DNA of 64,000 nucleotides, from the NCBI GenBank assembly GCA_009823395.1, contig CM020506.1, forward strand, positions 23,360,501-23,424,500. Reading direction: 5' to 3'. Of this stretch, positions 41,005 to 52,631 are shown one piece after another. Position numbers and translations under genes: made by a program. Under the pieces are notes generated by a model. That model was given only the letters and a program-made list of their open reading frames with translations, searched no databases and was not told the origin of the DNA. The stretch is from Thamnaconus septentrionalis (taxonomy: Eukaryota > Chordata > Actinopteri > Tetraodontiformes > Monacanthidae). Position 1 is the first letter of the stretch. The number at the start of each line of letters is the position of its first letter.

Positions 41005-41473
41005 TAGGGATGTAACAATACTCTTTACTGAACCGTTCAGTACAACTAGTTCAGAAAGAGCCAAGACTAGTGGTAAGCAGCTTTTTAACAACCCGCGGGT
41101 TCTGCAATTATCAATAATTTGACTAATTCCGGCACAACCACGTAAATTATCACAACCTGCCTCAACCCCCAACCCGCTGTCATCAAATAGACCAGGGGTG
41201 CCCAATACGTCAATTGCGAGCTACCGGTCGATCGCAAATGGGTAGTGTGGGTAGATCGCATGGCATTATAAAAAAAATAATAATAAAAAAAATAGACACC
41301 AGCTAATCATTCATCCTTACCATGAAATGTGTCACTTGATTGGCATACAGGGCAGCCAGTTTGACCAATCTCACCTTTTGACACGTGGGTCACTGCTCAT
41401 GTGCATACAACAGCGTTAAGTGCTGCAAAACTCTAGCAAGCTAGTGGGTTAGCCTCCAATTTATTTCACTTAA

Positions 41474-42370
41474 AGGGCACCTATGATGCTTTTCCACTTT
41501 TCTGAGCTCTAAATACTGCTACAATGTTGAATACTAGTGTGAAACGATGCAAAATTGTCAAATGATGAGGTTTGTGCGTTTGGATGTGAGCCCTGCAAGT
41601 TGTTGGGCATGGTTCTGAACGCACTGTTTCAGAGGTTTTTTTTAACATTGTTTATTATTAGACAAGAATATCCGCACAACTTAAGTCCACACAAAGCATA
41701 AAACAGCAACAGCTCTATTCGACCAGTGTTAACAAGCTAGCAGCGTTAAAATCGCTATAAGGAGTGAAACTTACGAAACTTGCGAGTCAGAATCGCCGCC
41801 TCTTAAGTTTCGCTGCCAGTGAACACAACACACAAGCAGAGCACGGAGTTCGCGGTGGTGGCTAGTGGTTTATCGACACGATTCAGTGGCCGCACCTAGT
41901 AAATAGCCTTCAAACTAAAGTTGCTTGAGGTTACGAAACACATTTACAGTCCTCATGCATGTTTTCAAATAGTGTCGTGGCCGACTATTCTCTCGTCGTC
42001 CACCGGCCGAGTCGAGCCCGTCTCACTCCCGTTGCCGACCGCACCGGTGTTCCATCGCATCTGCATTAGGCTGAACAAACCTCCAACATTTTCTCTATTC
42101 GTTCCACTCGACCGTTGTAGTCCTTGGTGCTTCGGTAGTTGCTCGGCATTGTTTTTATTTCTCCGGACACTGTTTCGCTGTACAGCGACGGCCACCGGCT
42201 GCGAAACCATGAAGGCTTTTCATTGCGTGTCGCTCTTTCCGTCCAGCTCTCTCTTTGAGCCTTTTCTTCAGCCACAGAGAACAGAAACGTCTGTAGTTGT
42301 ACGTTCGCCCATGGTACAGTTTCATAAGCTTTTCAGTTTTTAATACGTGAAAATGTAAAAATCCACACGT
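41474..42370. mobile_element. TTAA-type repeat, family 2, copy 1
   Basis: Begins after TTAA (41,470-41,473) with AGGGCACCTATGATGC. The inverted form of this end closes the copy at 60.2-61.1 kb (GCATCACAGGTGCCCT|TTAA). The body 41,650-42,175 matches 60,245-60,735. A right TTAA end was not found. A minus-strand frame with GTNRENVG, MRWNTGAVGNG and VDDERIV is open in both copies, with no known domain. Confidence 0.55.
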
Positions 42371-42689
42371 GGGGCATTTAAAAATGGCGGTTTTGGTCTT
42401 TCGTGAAAGACCGCCTTTGGCTTTCGTCAAAACTCTTACCCAATCAGTGCCCTGCACGTTGCTACGTCACCCTTATGATCTCAGCTCTGCTCGCTTCGAC
42501 CCCAACGAGGCAGGTACCAAAATCGTAACCCCCGGGGAACTTGCTGGGGCTCGTGGAAATGCCTGATTACCGACCCGTACCGTACCAAGATGTTACCTAG
42601 GGCGCCTAAGGAAAAACGCCTCAAGATAAGCTCAGTTGCTTTCAAACAAAACATGCAACATCCAGTGCCATGATTTGGCAAACTTTCAG

Positions 42690-43215
42690 AACCTTGCGTC
42701 AGAGCTGAAGACGCAAGGTTAGTCATGTGGACAGTGTGACAGTGCACATTACACAAAGCAGATTGACAATTGTCTGACAGAGTTTGACAAACGCTTTCAA
42801 GACTTTGCTTTACTCGAGATAACCGCTGCATTCATGTGCTACCCTTTTAGGGAAGACACTGAGGTTTTTTCACTTTCATCAAAATTGGCAACACTCTTTC
42901 ACCTGAACTCTTCTTTTGGGTAGGATGAGATTTTGAATGTTCAAACCGATATTGAACTGAAGTCCAGAGCTCTTTTGAGTGTTCTGGAACTTACTCATAG
43001 AGGAATGGTACCCCAACATGGGGAAATGTGCTACCTCCTTGAATGCATTACTCAGCTCCACTTATTTACTGTATGTGAGTCAGCCTTTTCCCGCATAAAG
43101 ACCATGAAGTCCAAGTACCGTTCCACTATGACTGATGATCATTTGGAAGTGTGCTTGAGGCTGGCTATTAGCAAATATTGTCCGGACAATGCATCCCTGG
43201 CTGCTTATACAATTT
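42690..43215 (+). pseudogene. hAT transposase C-terminus (GTF2IRD2/ZMYM6-like branch)
   Basis: YTKQIDNCLTEFDKRFQDF, then LKSRALLSVLELTH, then FTVCESAFSRIKTMKSKYRS and TMTDDHLEVCLRLA. This is the order of the C-terminal region of the hAT branch whose domesticated relatives include GTF2IRD2, where CEQxFSxMxxxKSKxRxxLTDxHL is the dimerisation signature. Two stops and an indel separate the first block from the rest. The N-terminal zinc finger and catalytic domain are missing, replaced partly by the TTAA-type insertion. It belongs to the hAT element at 41,005-44,994. Confidence 0.72.
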
Positions 43216-43839
43216 ACAGTTGTATTGTGCAATATGGGTTCATAAATTTGTGCAAGGTACACCAACATAGATTGTATATATAAAAAAAAAAAAATTGTCA
43301 ATATGTTTATTAATAAATATATGTTTTGCAATTTTATAGTAGGTGGATCATTTTTGATTTGGTCATTTTATAAGTAGCTCGTATGCTGAAAATGTGTGTG
43401 CACCCCTGAAATAGACCAATAAGTTTTTGAACACAGCTTTCTTATTCCGTCAAAAGGTGGTTGTAAACAGCCTCAATGGGCTAACGTCACTTCCAAGTGT
43501 CAAGTGCATGAAAAAACAACAAACAGAATATAATAACATAACCCATTTAGCACATTAACCTGAGTGTCTGTCTTTGGGAATACTAAGTAGAACATAGCCT
43601 AAGATAATAACTATCTGTCCAAACATCCTCCTAAAACTCGCTAATCTTTCTCCTCCCTGTTTGTTGTTGTTGTGGCCCCGATCGACGCTTTCGTGATGTC
43701 TGTGTCAGGGTTGAGGGTATTATTATTTGTAGTTTAGATGTTTTTTTTATAATAATATGATTGCTAATATAGAACTGTTTAAATCATTTGGCTGTCCTAC
43801 TCATAGAGAAAAGGCATTGTGGCAGGAGTCATACAAAGA

Positions 43840-44470
43840 GCTCAAGGAAGAACAAAAGGAAGCACATCCCTCACAGACTGGTGACCCTGGGTGACCAGAG
43901 GGTGACCCTGGGGAACCAGAGGATGGACATCAGCGCTAACTGACTCTGCGACCACCAAAAACCTTTACAACCCGTTCATTTACAGGGTGGGGAACTTATG
44001 ATCCATCGGAGGCACGGGGGAGAGGAACCTGTGACCTCAGGCATGTCTGGCACCATATTGTTTCAACAGGTCACACTGGAACAAAGGATGGATCGTTTGG
44101 CTCCCTGCCAAACAAGGACTTGTTTCGTTTCACAAATAGTAATCAGAGACTTGGAACAAAGGCTGCCTCAATATCCAATGAGGCTGGGGTCCGGAGACCA
44201 GGCAGCCAGTCAGAGGAGGACAACACCGGAGAGCATTTGCATGTTTTCTTTTGGATAAAAGGACTGGGTCAAGGGACAGATAGCAGTCAGACTTCATGCC
44301 CTGACAATACTTTGTTGTTGCTAGGGTTTTGAACTTGGCCAAGAGCTCTGTATGTTTGTATCCTGAATTGATTTATTACTAAAGACTTATTTAAATTGGC
44401 ATTCTTCTCCTGAGACTCTTCATTCAACGAACACGTGGATCAGCAGCACGACACAAGAAAATTCTCTGAT
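43840..44470 (+). mobile_element. LTR-like segment
   Basis: A TATA-like GGATAAAAGGACTGGG (about 44,253) lies about 130 nt ahead of TTTATTACTAAAGACTT, then CTTCATTCAACGAACACGTG and CACGACA. This resembles the promoter, R and U5 layout of fish retrovirus-like LTRs. Clear TG...CA termini and target duplication were not found, so the call is tentative. Confidence 0.3.
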
Positions 44471-45002
44471 CCAACAAGGTGCAGGCAGGTTATGCAACAT
44501 ATGCCTCTACCTAACAAATAAGGATTAGATTGCTGAGACCATTTTCTAAAATTAACAAGTATATCCATATAAACAGATTTGTTTTTCAGCCTGCTAAAAA
44601 TAAATATTCAAATAATATGATTTAAAAAAATCCATTATACATTACTAGACCTGCCCAGTCCAATAAAGTGAAAATGTCTTGACTGAGCTGTGAGTGGGAT
44701 AAAATTGTGTTCATTTTTATTCAATAGTCAAAAACTTTATCTAATGTGAGTGGTTTTATGTTTGTTTAATTTGATCTGATAGTCTAACATTTATTTTAAA
44801 TAAAGTTTGTGATTTGATTATGTCTGTGCTTTTAATTATTTTTACAGTACAATATTGTCTTTGCTAGTCAGAGTAGTTTTATATAGATGTATAGGATAGA
44901 TAAGATAGATAAGATATCAAAACTGTACCTTGACCTTGGCCCAAAAACTGTGATGCATACTGAACCGCGGGAAAACTGTACCATTGCATCCCTAATAAAT
45001 AA

Positions 45003-46019
45003 GAAGAATTCTAAGTGTTGGAAAACCAAATTTGTTTTATTGTATTGCAGGCAAACATGTTATTATTAATGTATTTATGGGCAATACAATAAGCTTTTCC
45101 GAATCACATCTTTTATTGTTTGACTCCAGACGTCCCATCACACGAAGGTCCATCTAATCTCTCTCTCCAAAACCAAAATTCCCTGGTCCAGATTGGCCGC
45201 TGCGGCTGAGTCACCCACGCACATCGGAGAGACGCACAAAAAATAAAAAACCCACGCACAAAATGTGGCCTGACTCGAATTTCTCAAGACTCGATGACAC
45301 ACAGCAGGGTCCGCTATTCACATCCATGAGATTACTGAACAACAAGTTAACCTGAGATATTTCAGGGATGTTGTTTAAAAGATTCGCCGTCCGCAATAAT
45401 GTGACCGTCGAGTTCAGTTGCTGTTTGCTCGCGTAACAAGTACAAACACAAATGGAAAAAAAAAAATTTGGTAATTGACTTTATTCATCTCATTACCTCT
45501 GAGGCTGACGCATTGACTGTATAAATTCAAATTTATTTTCAAGAGGGAGGCCAATGCACAAGTACTGAAAACCTGCATTTTATCATTTGGCCAGTAGGGG
45601 CCGCCAAAGTTGCTTACAAAAAGAATAAAGATGGCTAGCTGTTTGCTATACAAAGGGGCCCTAAATTCACACCATTACAAACTGATTCAAACTGGTTCCA
45701 CTTATTTTATTGGTCAGAAGTTGCCAGAAAAAAAAAATCATCTGTCATGTGACTTTTGTCCAATTTGGTCTAATTATGTCTAAAAGAGGCCCTAACATTG
45801 TGGTCGGGACTACAGTTTAGTAGCTAACTGCAGTCAGCTTACTGGTGGGTTGACGTGGTTGGTGGGGTCGGGGTCACGCTCCAATGGCTGCTCACCTCCA
45901 GTTCCACCTACAAGTGGAGCCCAACAGTCACACGCTCCAGGCTTCCTATTGGTGCATTTGTGGCGGAGTCTAACCACACCCGTCCAGCCAGTCGGCAGCA
46001 GAGAAGAACCTCCAGTGAC
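45003..46019. other. No gene recognised
   Basis: Mostly AT-rich. A GGCCAGTAGGGGCC sequence at 45,591-45,604 is CTCF-like but off by one core base. Confidence 0.4.
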
Positions 46020-46329
46020 CTTCAGGGGCCTCATGGACAAAAGATTCTCACGCACGAAAATCCGAAGTACGCACGTTTCCACGTTCACGTTCAGATGTAC
46101 AAAACATTTTTTGACCGTGGAAATGTGCGGTGCTTCACGTCAAGTCTTTACCTTGCACACGTATATTTCTAACCTCGGCCCATCGGCGATACTTACTGGT
46201 TATGTTGTGAAAGGATTTCTGAAGCGGTTTCCAATAGGCTTTGATGAACAACACATTTATATCGATCGGTACCAAAGCATGCATGCACAGAGGTGTAGAA
46301 AATAAAGCTATGAACAGCAGCATGGGCAC

Positions 46330-46596
46330 TATGGAGGACGAGGTGAATAGAGCAGTTTGCTGCCAAAGAATTTTAGGAGACCATCCGGGCTTCATGAGCC
46401 GTGTCAAGTTCTGAAGGGCGGTTCTTTTGAACTCTGCTCTGAGCCGCAGCCCTGTGTGTCACGGAATCATCCTTGTGTCAACCAGGTAGATCAAATTCCT
46501 GGCAGTTAATATGGCCGACATTAAAGCACAATTTGCAGGGAGAGGCTGATTTCCAAACGTAATCGGAGCTATCGACTGCACAGACGTTGCCATTAA
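46330..46596 (+). pseudogene. PIF/Harbinger DDE nuclease, part 1 of 3
   Basis: The frame around 46,510-46,596 reads NMADIKAQFAG, then (after a TGA) FPNVIGAIDCTDVAIK. The GAIDCTHVAIK block carries the first catalytic Asp of Harbinger nucleases. A possible terminal stretch of the element begins near 46,020 (CCTCATGGACAAAAGATTCTC, CGTACGCACG-type sequence). The frame is cut exactly at the ATTAA codon context by the TTAA element at 46,597 and resumes at 49,606. Confidence 0.65.
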
Positions 46597-46779
46597 AGGT
46601 CCCATATTATGCCACTTTTCCACTTGTTAAAATAGTTCTCAAATGTGTAAAAGACCTGTCTGTGACCTGCATTAGTCAAAATTGACTTTGGATCTAATAT
46701 TTGCTGTCCCTAAATCAGCAAAAAACCGCTCTGTTCAGAACAGCCCGTTTTAGGGCCTGTCACCTTTATGTTAATGAGC

Positions 46780-46870
46780 TGCACCTGGCCACGCCCTTCT
46801 CTCTCGAACGGGCTGTGGCTTCGGCTCCGGTAGCCATGCGCTAATGTTGTGAATGCGAAGCGACTCGGTC
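46780..46870 (+). promoter_or_regulatory. Probable 5' region of the P2X7-domain gene
   Basis: GC-richer than its surroundings (CTGGCCACGCCC, CTCCGGTAGCCATGCGC), directly before the start codon, which sits in an acceptable context (GGTCATGG). No TATA box was seen. Confidence 0.3.
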
Positions 46871-47871
46871 ATGGCTAGCAGAAGCAGTGTGGTGCAACCG
46901 TACCAGTTTGAGCCAGAGTCTGACCCAGAGGGAGAGGCTTCGGCAGAAATACGGACTCAACGACTGCAGCAGGACATTTCAGAGTGGTAAGATACAAATA
47001 CTGTGCGTCTTTCTATTTTAAAGTTTTTACTTTGTGCGTTGTTACACTGTTACTTACACGTTAGCTCATGCTAACGGCTTCGTCGCCCGGTTCTCGTCAT
47101 TACTTCGAGCTCTTCTGGTGAAAGAGTATTTTTCTAAACAGTGCAGTGACGTTATACTCATCTCTCCTCCGTATATTCTTCAAGTCTACCTATAAAAAAA
47201 AAGAAAGTTGTCGTCACGGAGCTGTTAGTAACCCCAGCAAATACTCAGACTGCTACCAGCATAATGCTAAAACTAAAAGGGTACTTAACTATCAAACTAT
47301 GTAACTAGGCAAAAACTATATATATAAAGTCTTGCAACGTTTTCAGCAGAGCTGTCTTAACATAGAAACGAACAGCCTTTTTTTTCCCCTAGGTATTTTT
47401 AATGTACCTTTTTTTTTTGTTTAACTTAAGCTTAAATATGTCTTTATCCACAATATGTCATAGTCAAAATTAGAGGCAGTGCCATGTTGCTTAAATGCCA
47501 CTGTTCTCCATCTCAACGTAAGACAAATGTCACAAGTCTTATCCAACTCTGCTTGTGTTGGCAACTTTCATTCAGGTGAAATTATAACTTTTTTCTTTTG
47601 ACAGGTGCTCCTGTGGAAACTGTAACACCATGCCCACGGAAAAGGAAAATGTATGCTGCTTGGAGATACCACAGGTAAGAGTCAAGATATCAAAAATGAA
47701 ATCTAATTTGTCTTGATTATGGTTTATTGCATACATCTTTGAGACACAATGGCATTTATACTTTGTACTATCTTGTAGGTTAGCAGATGCCTGCAGGAGG
47801 TTGAAGGGGACCTCAAATGCATGGTGGACCATCCAGGATTGGAGCCAGTATGCCTGAATAGGTTCATTTAA
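46871..47871 (+). CDS. Small three-exon protein with P2X7 intracellular-domain-like Cys cluster
   Basis: Exons 46,871-46,986, 47,605-47,674 and 47,779-47,871 join in frame (116, 70 and 93 nt) to 92 residues. The splice sites are GTAAGA...TTTTGACAG and GTAAGA...ATCTTGTAG. Exon 1 reads MASRSSVVQPYQFEPESDPE then an acidic stretch. Exon 2 gives WCSCGNCNTMPTEKENVCC, matching the WCxCGxC...CC zinc-binding start of the P2X7 intracellular (ballast) domain. Exon 3 gives CLQEVEGDLKCMVDHPGLEP then VCLN before a stop. Fish genomes contain many proteins labelled P2X7-like with this domain but no channel, from memory. Those usually continue well past VCLN, so this is a short form. An AATAAA at 47,934-47,939 lies 62 nt past the stop. 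No channel segments are present. Function unknown; zinc or nucleic-acid binding is a guess. Confidence 0.62.
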
Positions 47872-49609
47872 AATTAAAATCAAAGATTTTATGGATTACT
47901 TCTTTGCTTCAGTAGGTATAAAAATGTAACTGTAATAAAGTGTGACAAACAGGATATCTGTGTGTTTTTTTCATAAGCAAGCAATGTGTATGTAACCTAA
48001 TAATTGACAGGAGTCATTTCAGTATACACACTCAAACATTTATTGCCATTGAATTATTTACAGATAAGTTATAAATGTGATATTTGCAACACAGTATCCT
48101 TAGACCATCACATCAACTGAGGAAACAACATACAAGAAAACTATTTACAACTACACATAAAAAAGTGAACTTGGAGCCAACGATGACAGCTTCTGGTGGG
48201 AGTAGAGCCAGGGGGAACATGTCTGAAACAGATATTATTGGCAATGTTAATTATACTTTAGTATTAGAATTGCAAGAGAGTAGAGGGGAGCAAAGAAAGG
48301 GGAGTATTAGCCATATGTTATAGCAGGCAAAACAACAAAAATAAATTGTTATATAAATAAAAGTTATGTAACCACTGCACTAAGTATCTTGTCCAATGTC
48401 TTGTAGTCACATGGGGATTAGAACACATGTCATCACCCCCCACTATGTAGGTGAGCTGGTGTTTCGCTTGCAATTAACATTTGAATGAGGAAAAGCTGGA
48501 CGTAGGCTGAGTATCAACGATGAGTCAAAACAAGGCTGACGTTATAGGTATGTGAGAGGGGGAAGGGAGCTTTGAGACAAATCAAAGCCAATCTTTTAGA
48601 AGCCCAAAAACTACGCTAATTTATGAAAAGCCTTTTGGTGTCTAAAAGTAGGCTGTCACCCTGATTTTGCAGAGACACACACCTCTCAGGTTAGCTTCAA
48701 CTGCCTGCGGCTAACCTGCCATGAAGTTACTGAAATCGAATTGAGTTTGATAATCACCAGGCCGAAAACGAAGGTTATTTCTTAGAACACATTTTCACAC
48801 AGCTTTCTACTAACGTCCCCGTTTATTTTACATTACATTTGCGTTTAAACGTAACGTTAACGTTACTGCAGAGACTATGTTGTAGCGTTAGTTTACAACA
48901 GTAACGTTGACTTACGTTAGCTGCAATGCTAAAAACACATTGAAAGGATAGGAAGGGAACGAAGGCTTAACAGTACATCAAAATAAAATGTTAAAAACTT
49001 ACATCTTCCACGTTTGTAGTGGTGTCACGAACCGTTGGGACTGATCCATTCTTTGTGTTTAAACGAAGTGCAAATCCAGCTTTGAACTGCCTTTCAAACA
49101 GTCCTTCGTGAGATGGTTAGCACACACATACAACAGTTTTGGAACTGCTGTCGGTACACGTCCTTAAAAAATAAAAATAATCCACCGTCTTCCCAAAGAC
49201 TCGGACGACGGAGTTAGAAAAAGACTGGGATGCTCATTTGTGCAGCCAGAACCAGAGCAACCCCTTCTTCCTGATCGTAGTTTCGCCATTGTTCTCACCG
49301 GAGCGTTTGCGAGCAGAAGAAAATGGCACAGCTTCTGGACTTTCCGGGGGTTGTGACAAACCTTTCCCAGAGGCGGTGCCACTAACCTGAGGGGGCGGGG
49401 TCGAGTGCACTTCTGTGTCTTGGTGACATCACCATGTCACGGAAGTACGATCTGCCCGTTTGAAGCACAAATGTTCGCAAGTAGGAAAAACTAAAGACGG
49501 TCAAGGACGGACTTTTTTCATACCAGGGGGGATCGTAGACTTGCCGGGGATGCATATTATTGATAGAAAACCGCACTAAAGTGCATTTTGCATACTATGG
49601 GACCTTTAA

Positions 49610-49690
49610 GGCGCAATCACACGATAAAAAAAATACGTAATTTCATTCCATCAATGCAGATCATCAGTGGTGCACGCATGTAGGTATTAA
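49610..49690 (+). pseudogene. PIF/Harbinger DDE nuclease, part 2 of 3
   Basis: Directly after TTAA the frame continues AIKAQSHDKKN, a stop, then FHSINADHQW and HVGI, matching the Harbinger block KAPSxxxxxxxxRKxFHSINVQIICD that follows the first Asp. It is cut again at TTAA by copy B (49,691). Confidence 0.65.
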
Positions 49691-50463
49691 AGCAACTCTA
49701 GGTAACTTTTCGACCATAAAATTATGATTCCAAACTCAGTAAAGCCGTAGATAAACGATTAATAGGATCAATGGTGCCGCCTCGGCAGCGAGAGGGGGGT
49801 TGGGCCAGCTGTAACTGCACTGTGTAACTGTCTTACGTACTACTATTACAAAAATACATAAGATTGTAAAATGACGGAATGGAACCCAATAAGTAACCTC
49901 GATGAAAGACGAGGTAATAAAAGTGTTGAGCGTTTGCTACGACATTATTGTCAATGTCTGTTTTGCATTTCATATTGTGGTTTTTCCTCAACACACACGA
50001 GCACTCCAGCTAGGCCACTATTTGTATTTTCCCACATCAATAAACTAGCGCTGCAGCGTGTTTACTTCGTCACTTCGCCACTTCCACCGAATCAATGCGA
50101 CGTTGCGTCGTCCCAACAGTTGTTGTAGGCATTACAGCTACACGAGTTTATAACCTGATGAGAATGATGCGAACCAAGCGCAAAACACTGCCGCCTGTCT
50201 AATCAATACACTATCCTTGTTTGTGTAATTGTAGTTGTCTGTCACCTTCAAAAGAACAACATAACAATATTTCAAACAAACAAACATGTAACGCATGTTA
50301 CTTTACCTTGTTGGTGGACATATTTCCAAGCAATTCTTCAGGATGCCGGCTGTGTCAACAAACCCATGTGAAGGTATTTTTCCTCTTTACGACACCGGCA
50401 AAGAGTATTTGCGGTTCTCAACCAGCAGGGAGTAGTAATGAGTCCAAGTTACCTAGAGCTGCT
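49691..50463 (+). mobile_element. 773 bp TTAA-flanked element, copy B
   Basis: Ends AGCAACTCTAGGTAACTTTT and (inward from the right) AGCAGCTCTAGGTAACTTGG. TTAA lies at 49,687-49,690 and 50,464-50,467. Same family as copy A in opposite orientation, without the retroelement tail insertion. The frame from 49,871 (MTEWNPISNLDERRG) is shared with copy A up to FSHINK and then shifts. Confidence 0.8.
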
Positions 50464-50545
50464 TTAATATTGCGGCGCAGGCTGCTTCAACAAATGATTG
50501 AGTGAAGCTGGTCTCCAGCTGGCATGGTGCTCGATGGTTGACTCT
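50464..50545 (+). pseudogene. PIF/Harbinger DDE nuclease, part 3 of 3
   Basis: Reading across the TTAA gives GINIAAQAASTND, aligned with the Harbinger NVVARWPGSTND block, then a stop, KLVSSWHGARWLTL. The second catalytic Asp region is expected here; it is followed by no recognisable third acid. Homology fades by about 50,550. Confidence 0.55.
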
Positions 50546-52631
50546 GGTGACTAAAAAGTGAATTAATTGTCTCAATGAATCCCCTGACAAAACGTATTTT
50601 TGATTTTTTGTTTTACCTTTTATTTGTATTTGTTTTTATATTACTGCCTGGAATTTGGTAACACAAATTCCTGTGGTTTTCTGCCAATATTTTGTCTCCG
50701 AACAAAAAAAGAGATGCTTGTAGCTTTTTATGATAAAAAAAAAAAAGTTGCCAGTAATTCATATCAAGGAAGCTGTTAGCTTTATTTGAAACATCTTCAC
50801 AATGTTATTTTTCCTTTAAAAATAAATAAATAAATCACAACTTGCTGGACGCGCACTGACATGTCCCTTCAGACTGTCATTCATTCATTGCCTGCAATTT
50901 TAAATAAGACAATAGCTGTTCTCTGTTGGGTCAAACTACAAATTCAGTTTGGGTTTTTTTCCTAAAAGAGGCCCCGAATTTCTTTGTGTGTTAAGCAGCT
51001 CCAAGTACGTCAATTAAAGACGTGCGTAATGTTTAGTGACTTAATTTTCACTGGCGCACTGTGCCATTTATAGTACGATCCACGTTGGTGACGTGTAAAA
51101 TGACTCAATGGAAGCCAATAGTACATTTTGCACATAGTGTAGATTCTAATACGCTTTTGTTTAATCGACCTGGGTGACCATGGTTTCCTTTGGAAGACGT
51201 GGCTGATGACGCTGCGGAATGACGGAGCGCAGCGAAGAACAGAGACAGAAAGAAGCCCATTAATTAACTCTGTCTGCGGGGATATTTACATATTTTGCCA
51301 AATTTCTACTTAGTTTCGAAGTGTTTCCAGCTTATAGTTTTGGCGAGTGAAGCGACAGTAAGGTCAGAAAGTTGGTATATATAGACGAGCCAGACAACGC
51401 CACCCTGGGAGTTTCACCCAGTGAATTAAAATGAACCGTTACACATATGTTAAAGGCACTCAGGTTCGTTAACCTCCCAAGCAAAGAATCAGTGGTTCGA
51501 GGTACAAAAATAGTATTTTATTTAACAGAATTTGCAATGTTAAGACATCGATTAAAATATACAAAATAATGGGATGAACAGGCTGACTCAGAGCAGAGGC
51601 TTACCAGGGGAGACTGGGCCGTGTAGGCAGCCAGGAACCCTAAGAAAAATCACCCCATTCACACGTGACACAAGAGCGCACACAAACAAAAACACACACA
51701 CAGACGCACACTCGCACTTGGGTGTGCAAAGGAAAACTAGGTGGGGTGAACAACGCAGCACAGCACACAGGAAGGGGTTCCCACCACCGACGCCACAAGT
51801 TCCACCACCTTAGGCCTGCAGCCGCTGAGACAAAGAAAAAAAGGAAAATTAGGGAAGGGCGAATTCCCAGGGCAAAGGAAAAAAAAAAACAGCAATCTCC
51901 ACTTACTAAAAGAAGCAAAAGTAAACCAGAAAGAAAAGAAAAGAATTAGTTAACACCTTAATTAAACCATATCAATTTGTCCAATATAATCACAAAAGAC
52001 AAAATAACCTTAACAGAAGAGTAAACTAATTAAACAATAGAAACAAAAACACACAATCAATTAAGCTGCTATATAATAAAACAAAATAAGTAATTAATCG
52101 GTTAATCAAACATACTGGAGCAAATTACTGGAATAGTTGACACAAACAAGAAAAATAGCCAGTAACTAAATTTAAAAAAAAAATGAAAACGCAAATATTC
52201 AATCAATAGAAAAGAAACAAATCAAACAAGAAGAAGGTAATTGATTGACCTAAACAAAACGCAAAAGGACAAAGAAATAAACTTGAATCAGACAAAAGAA
52301 CCAAATAAAGAAAACATTGCGCCAAACATCTACACACATATGAATGTGGCAAGGCGCTGAGGGCCCCCACCCCTTTTTTGTTTTCATTAAACTGTGCTTC
52401 CTCCCCTTTCGTTTTGTGTTCATTGTTGGCTGTATTAATCCCTGCAAGGGTTTAGCACCGCCTCTTTCCGGTAGCTGGTGCGCATTTCCGTCAGTTGGCT
52501 AGACGCCATAGGCAGGCACGTGTGGGTTTTTCTAGCTGTGTCCTAATTTGCTAGTGCTAATACCAACTGCTATGTGCTGCTAGGTACTCCATCCTCTTAC
52601 TTTACAGTGGAGGGTCCCGGGAAATCTCCTT
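50546..52631. other. No gene recognised
   Basis: 51,665-51,735 is CA-rich. 51,820-52,330 is strikingly A-rich and G-poor on the plus strand (long runs of AAAC/AAAT words), of the type seen in old retroelement untranslated parts. No supported exon. Confidence 0.4.

Larger units (their letters stand above)
41005..44994 (+). mobile_element. hAT transposon, 4.0 kb, with perfect 8 bp target duplication
   Basis: Starts TAGGGATGTAACAATAC and ends (inward) TAGGGATGCAATGGTAC. ATAAATAA flanks both sides exactly (40,997-41,004 and 44,995-45,002). Both ends contain GAACCG...TTCAGTA phrases near the terminus. Inside are a transposase C-terminus (42,690-43,215), a TTAA-type repeat (41,474-42,370) and an LTR-like segment near 44 kb. 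Confidence 0.8.
46597..49605 (+). mobile_element. 3.0 kb TTAA-flanked element carrying a P2X7-domain gene
   Basis: Left end AGGTCCCATATTATGCCAC. Right end, read inward, AGGTCCCATAGTATGC. TTAA flanks at 46,593-46,596 and 49,606-49,609. The flanking Harbinger frame continues seamlessly with a single TTAA, proving that this segment is an insertion. TTAA preference and short TIRs suggest piggyBac-type transposition. No transposase was recognised inside, so it is probably non-autonomous. 47,940-49,600 contains no further gene that can be supported. Confidence 0.8.

Noticed and set aside
45591..45604. CTCF-like CCAGTAGGGGCCGC
   Set aside because: A core GGC position is displaced by one base, so it does not fit the consensus used for the other sites.
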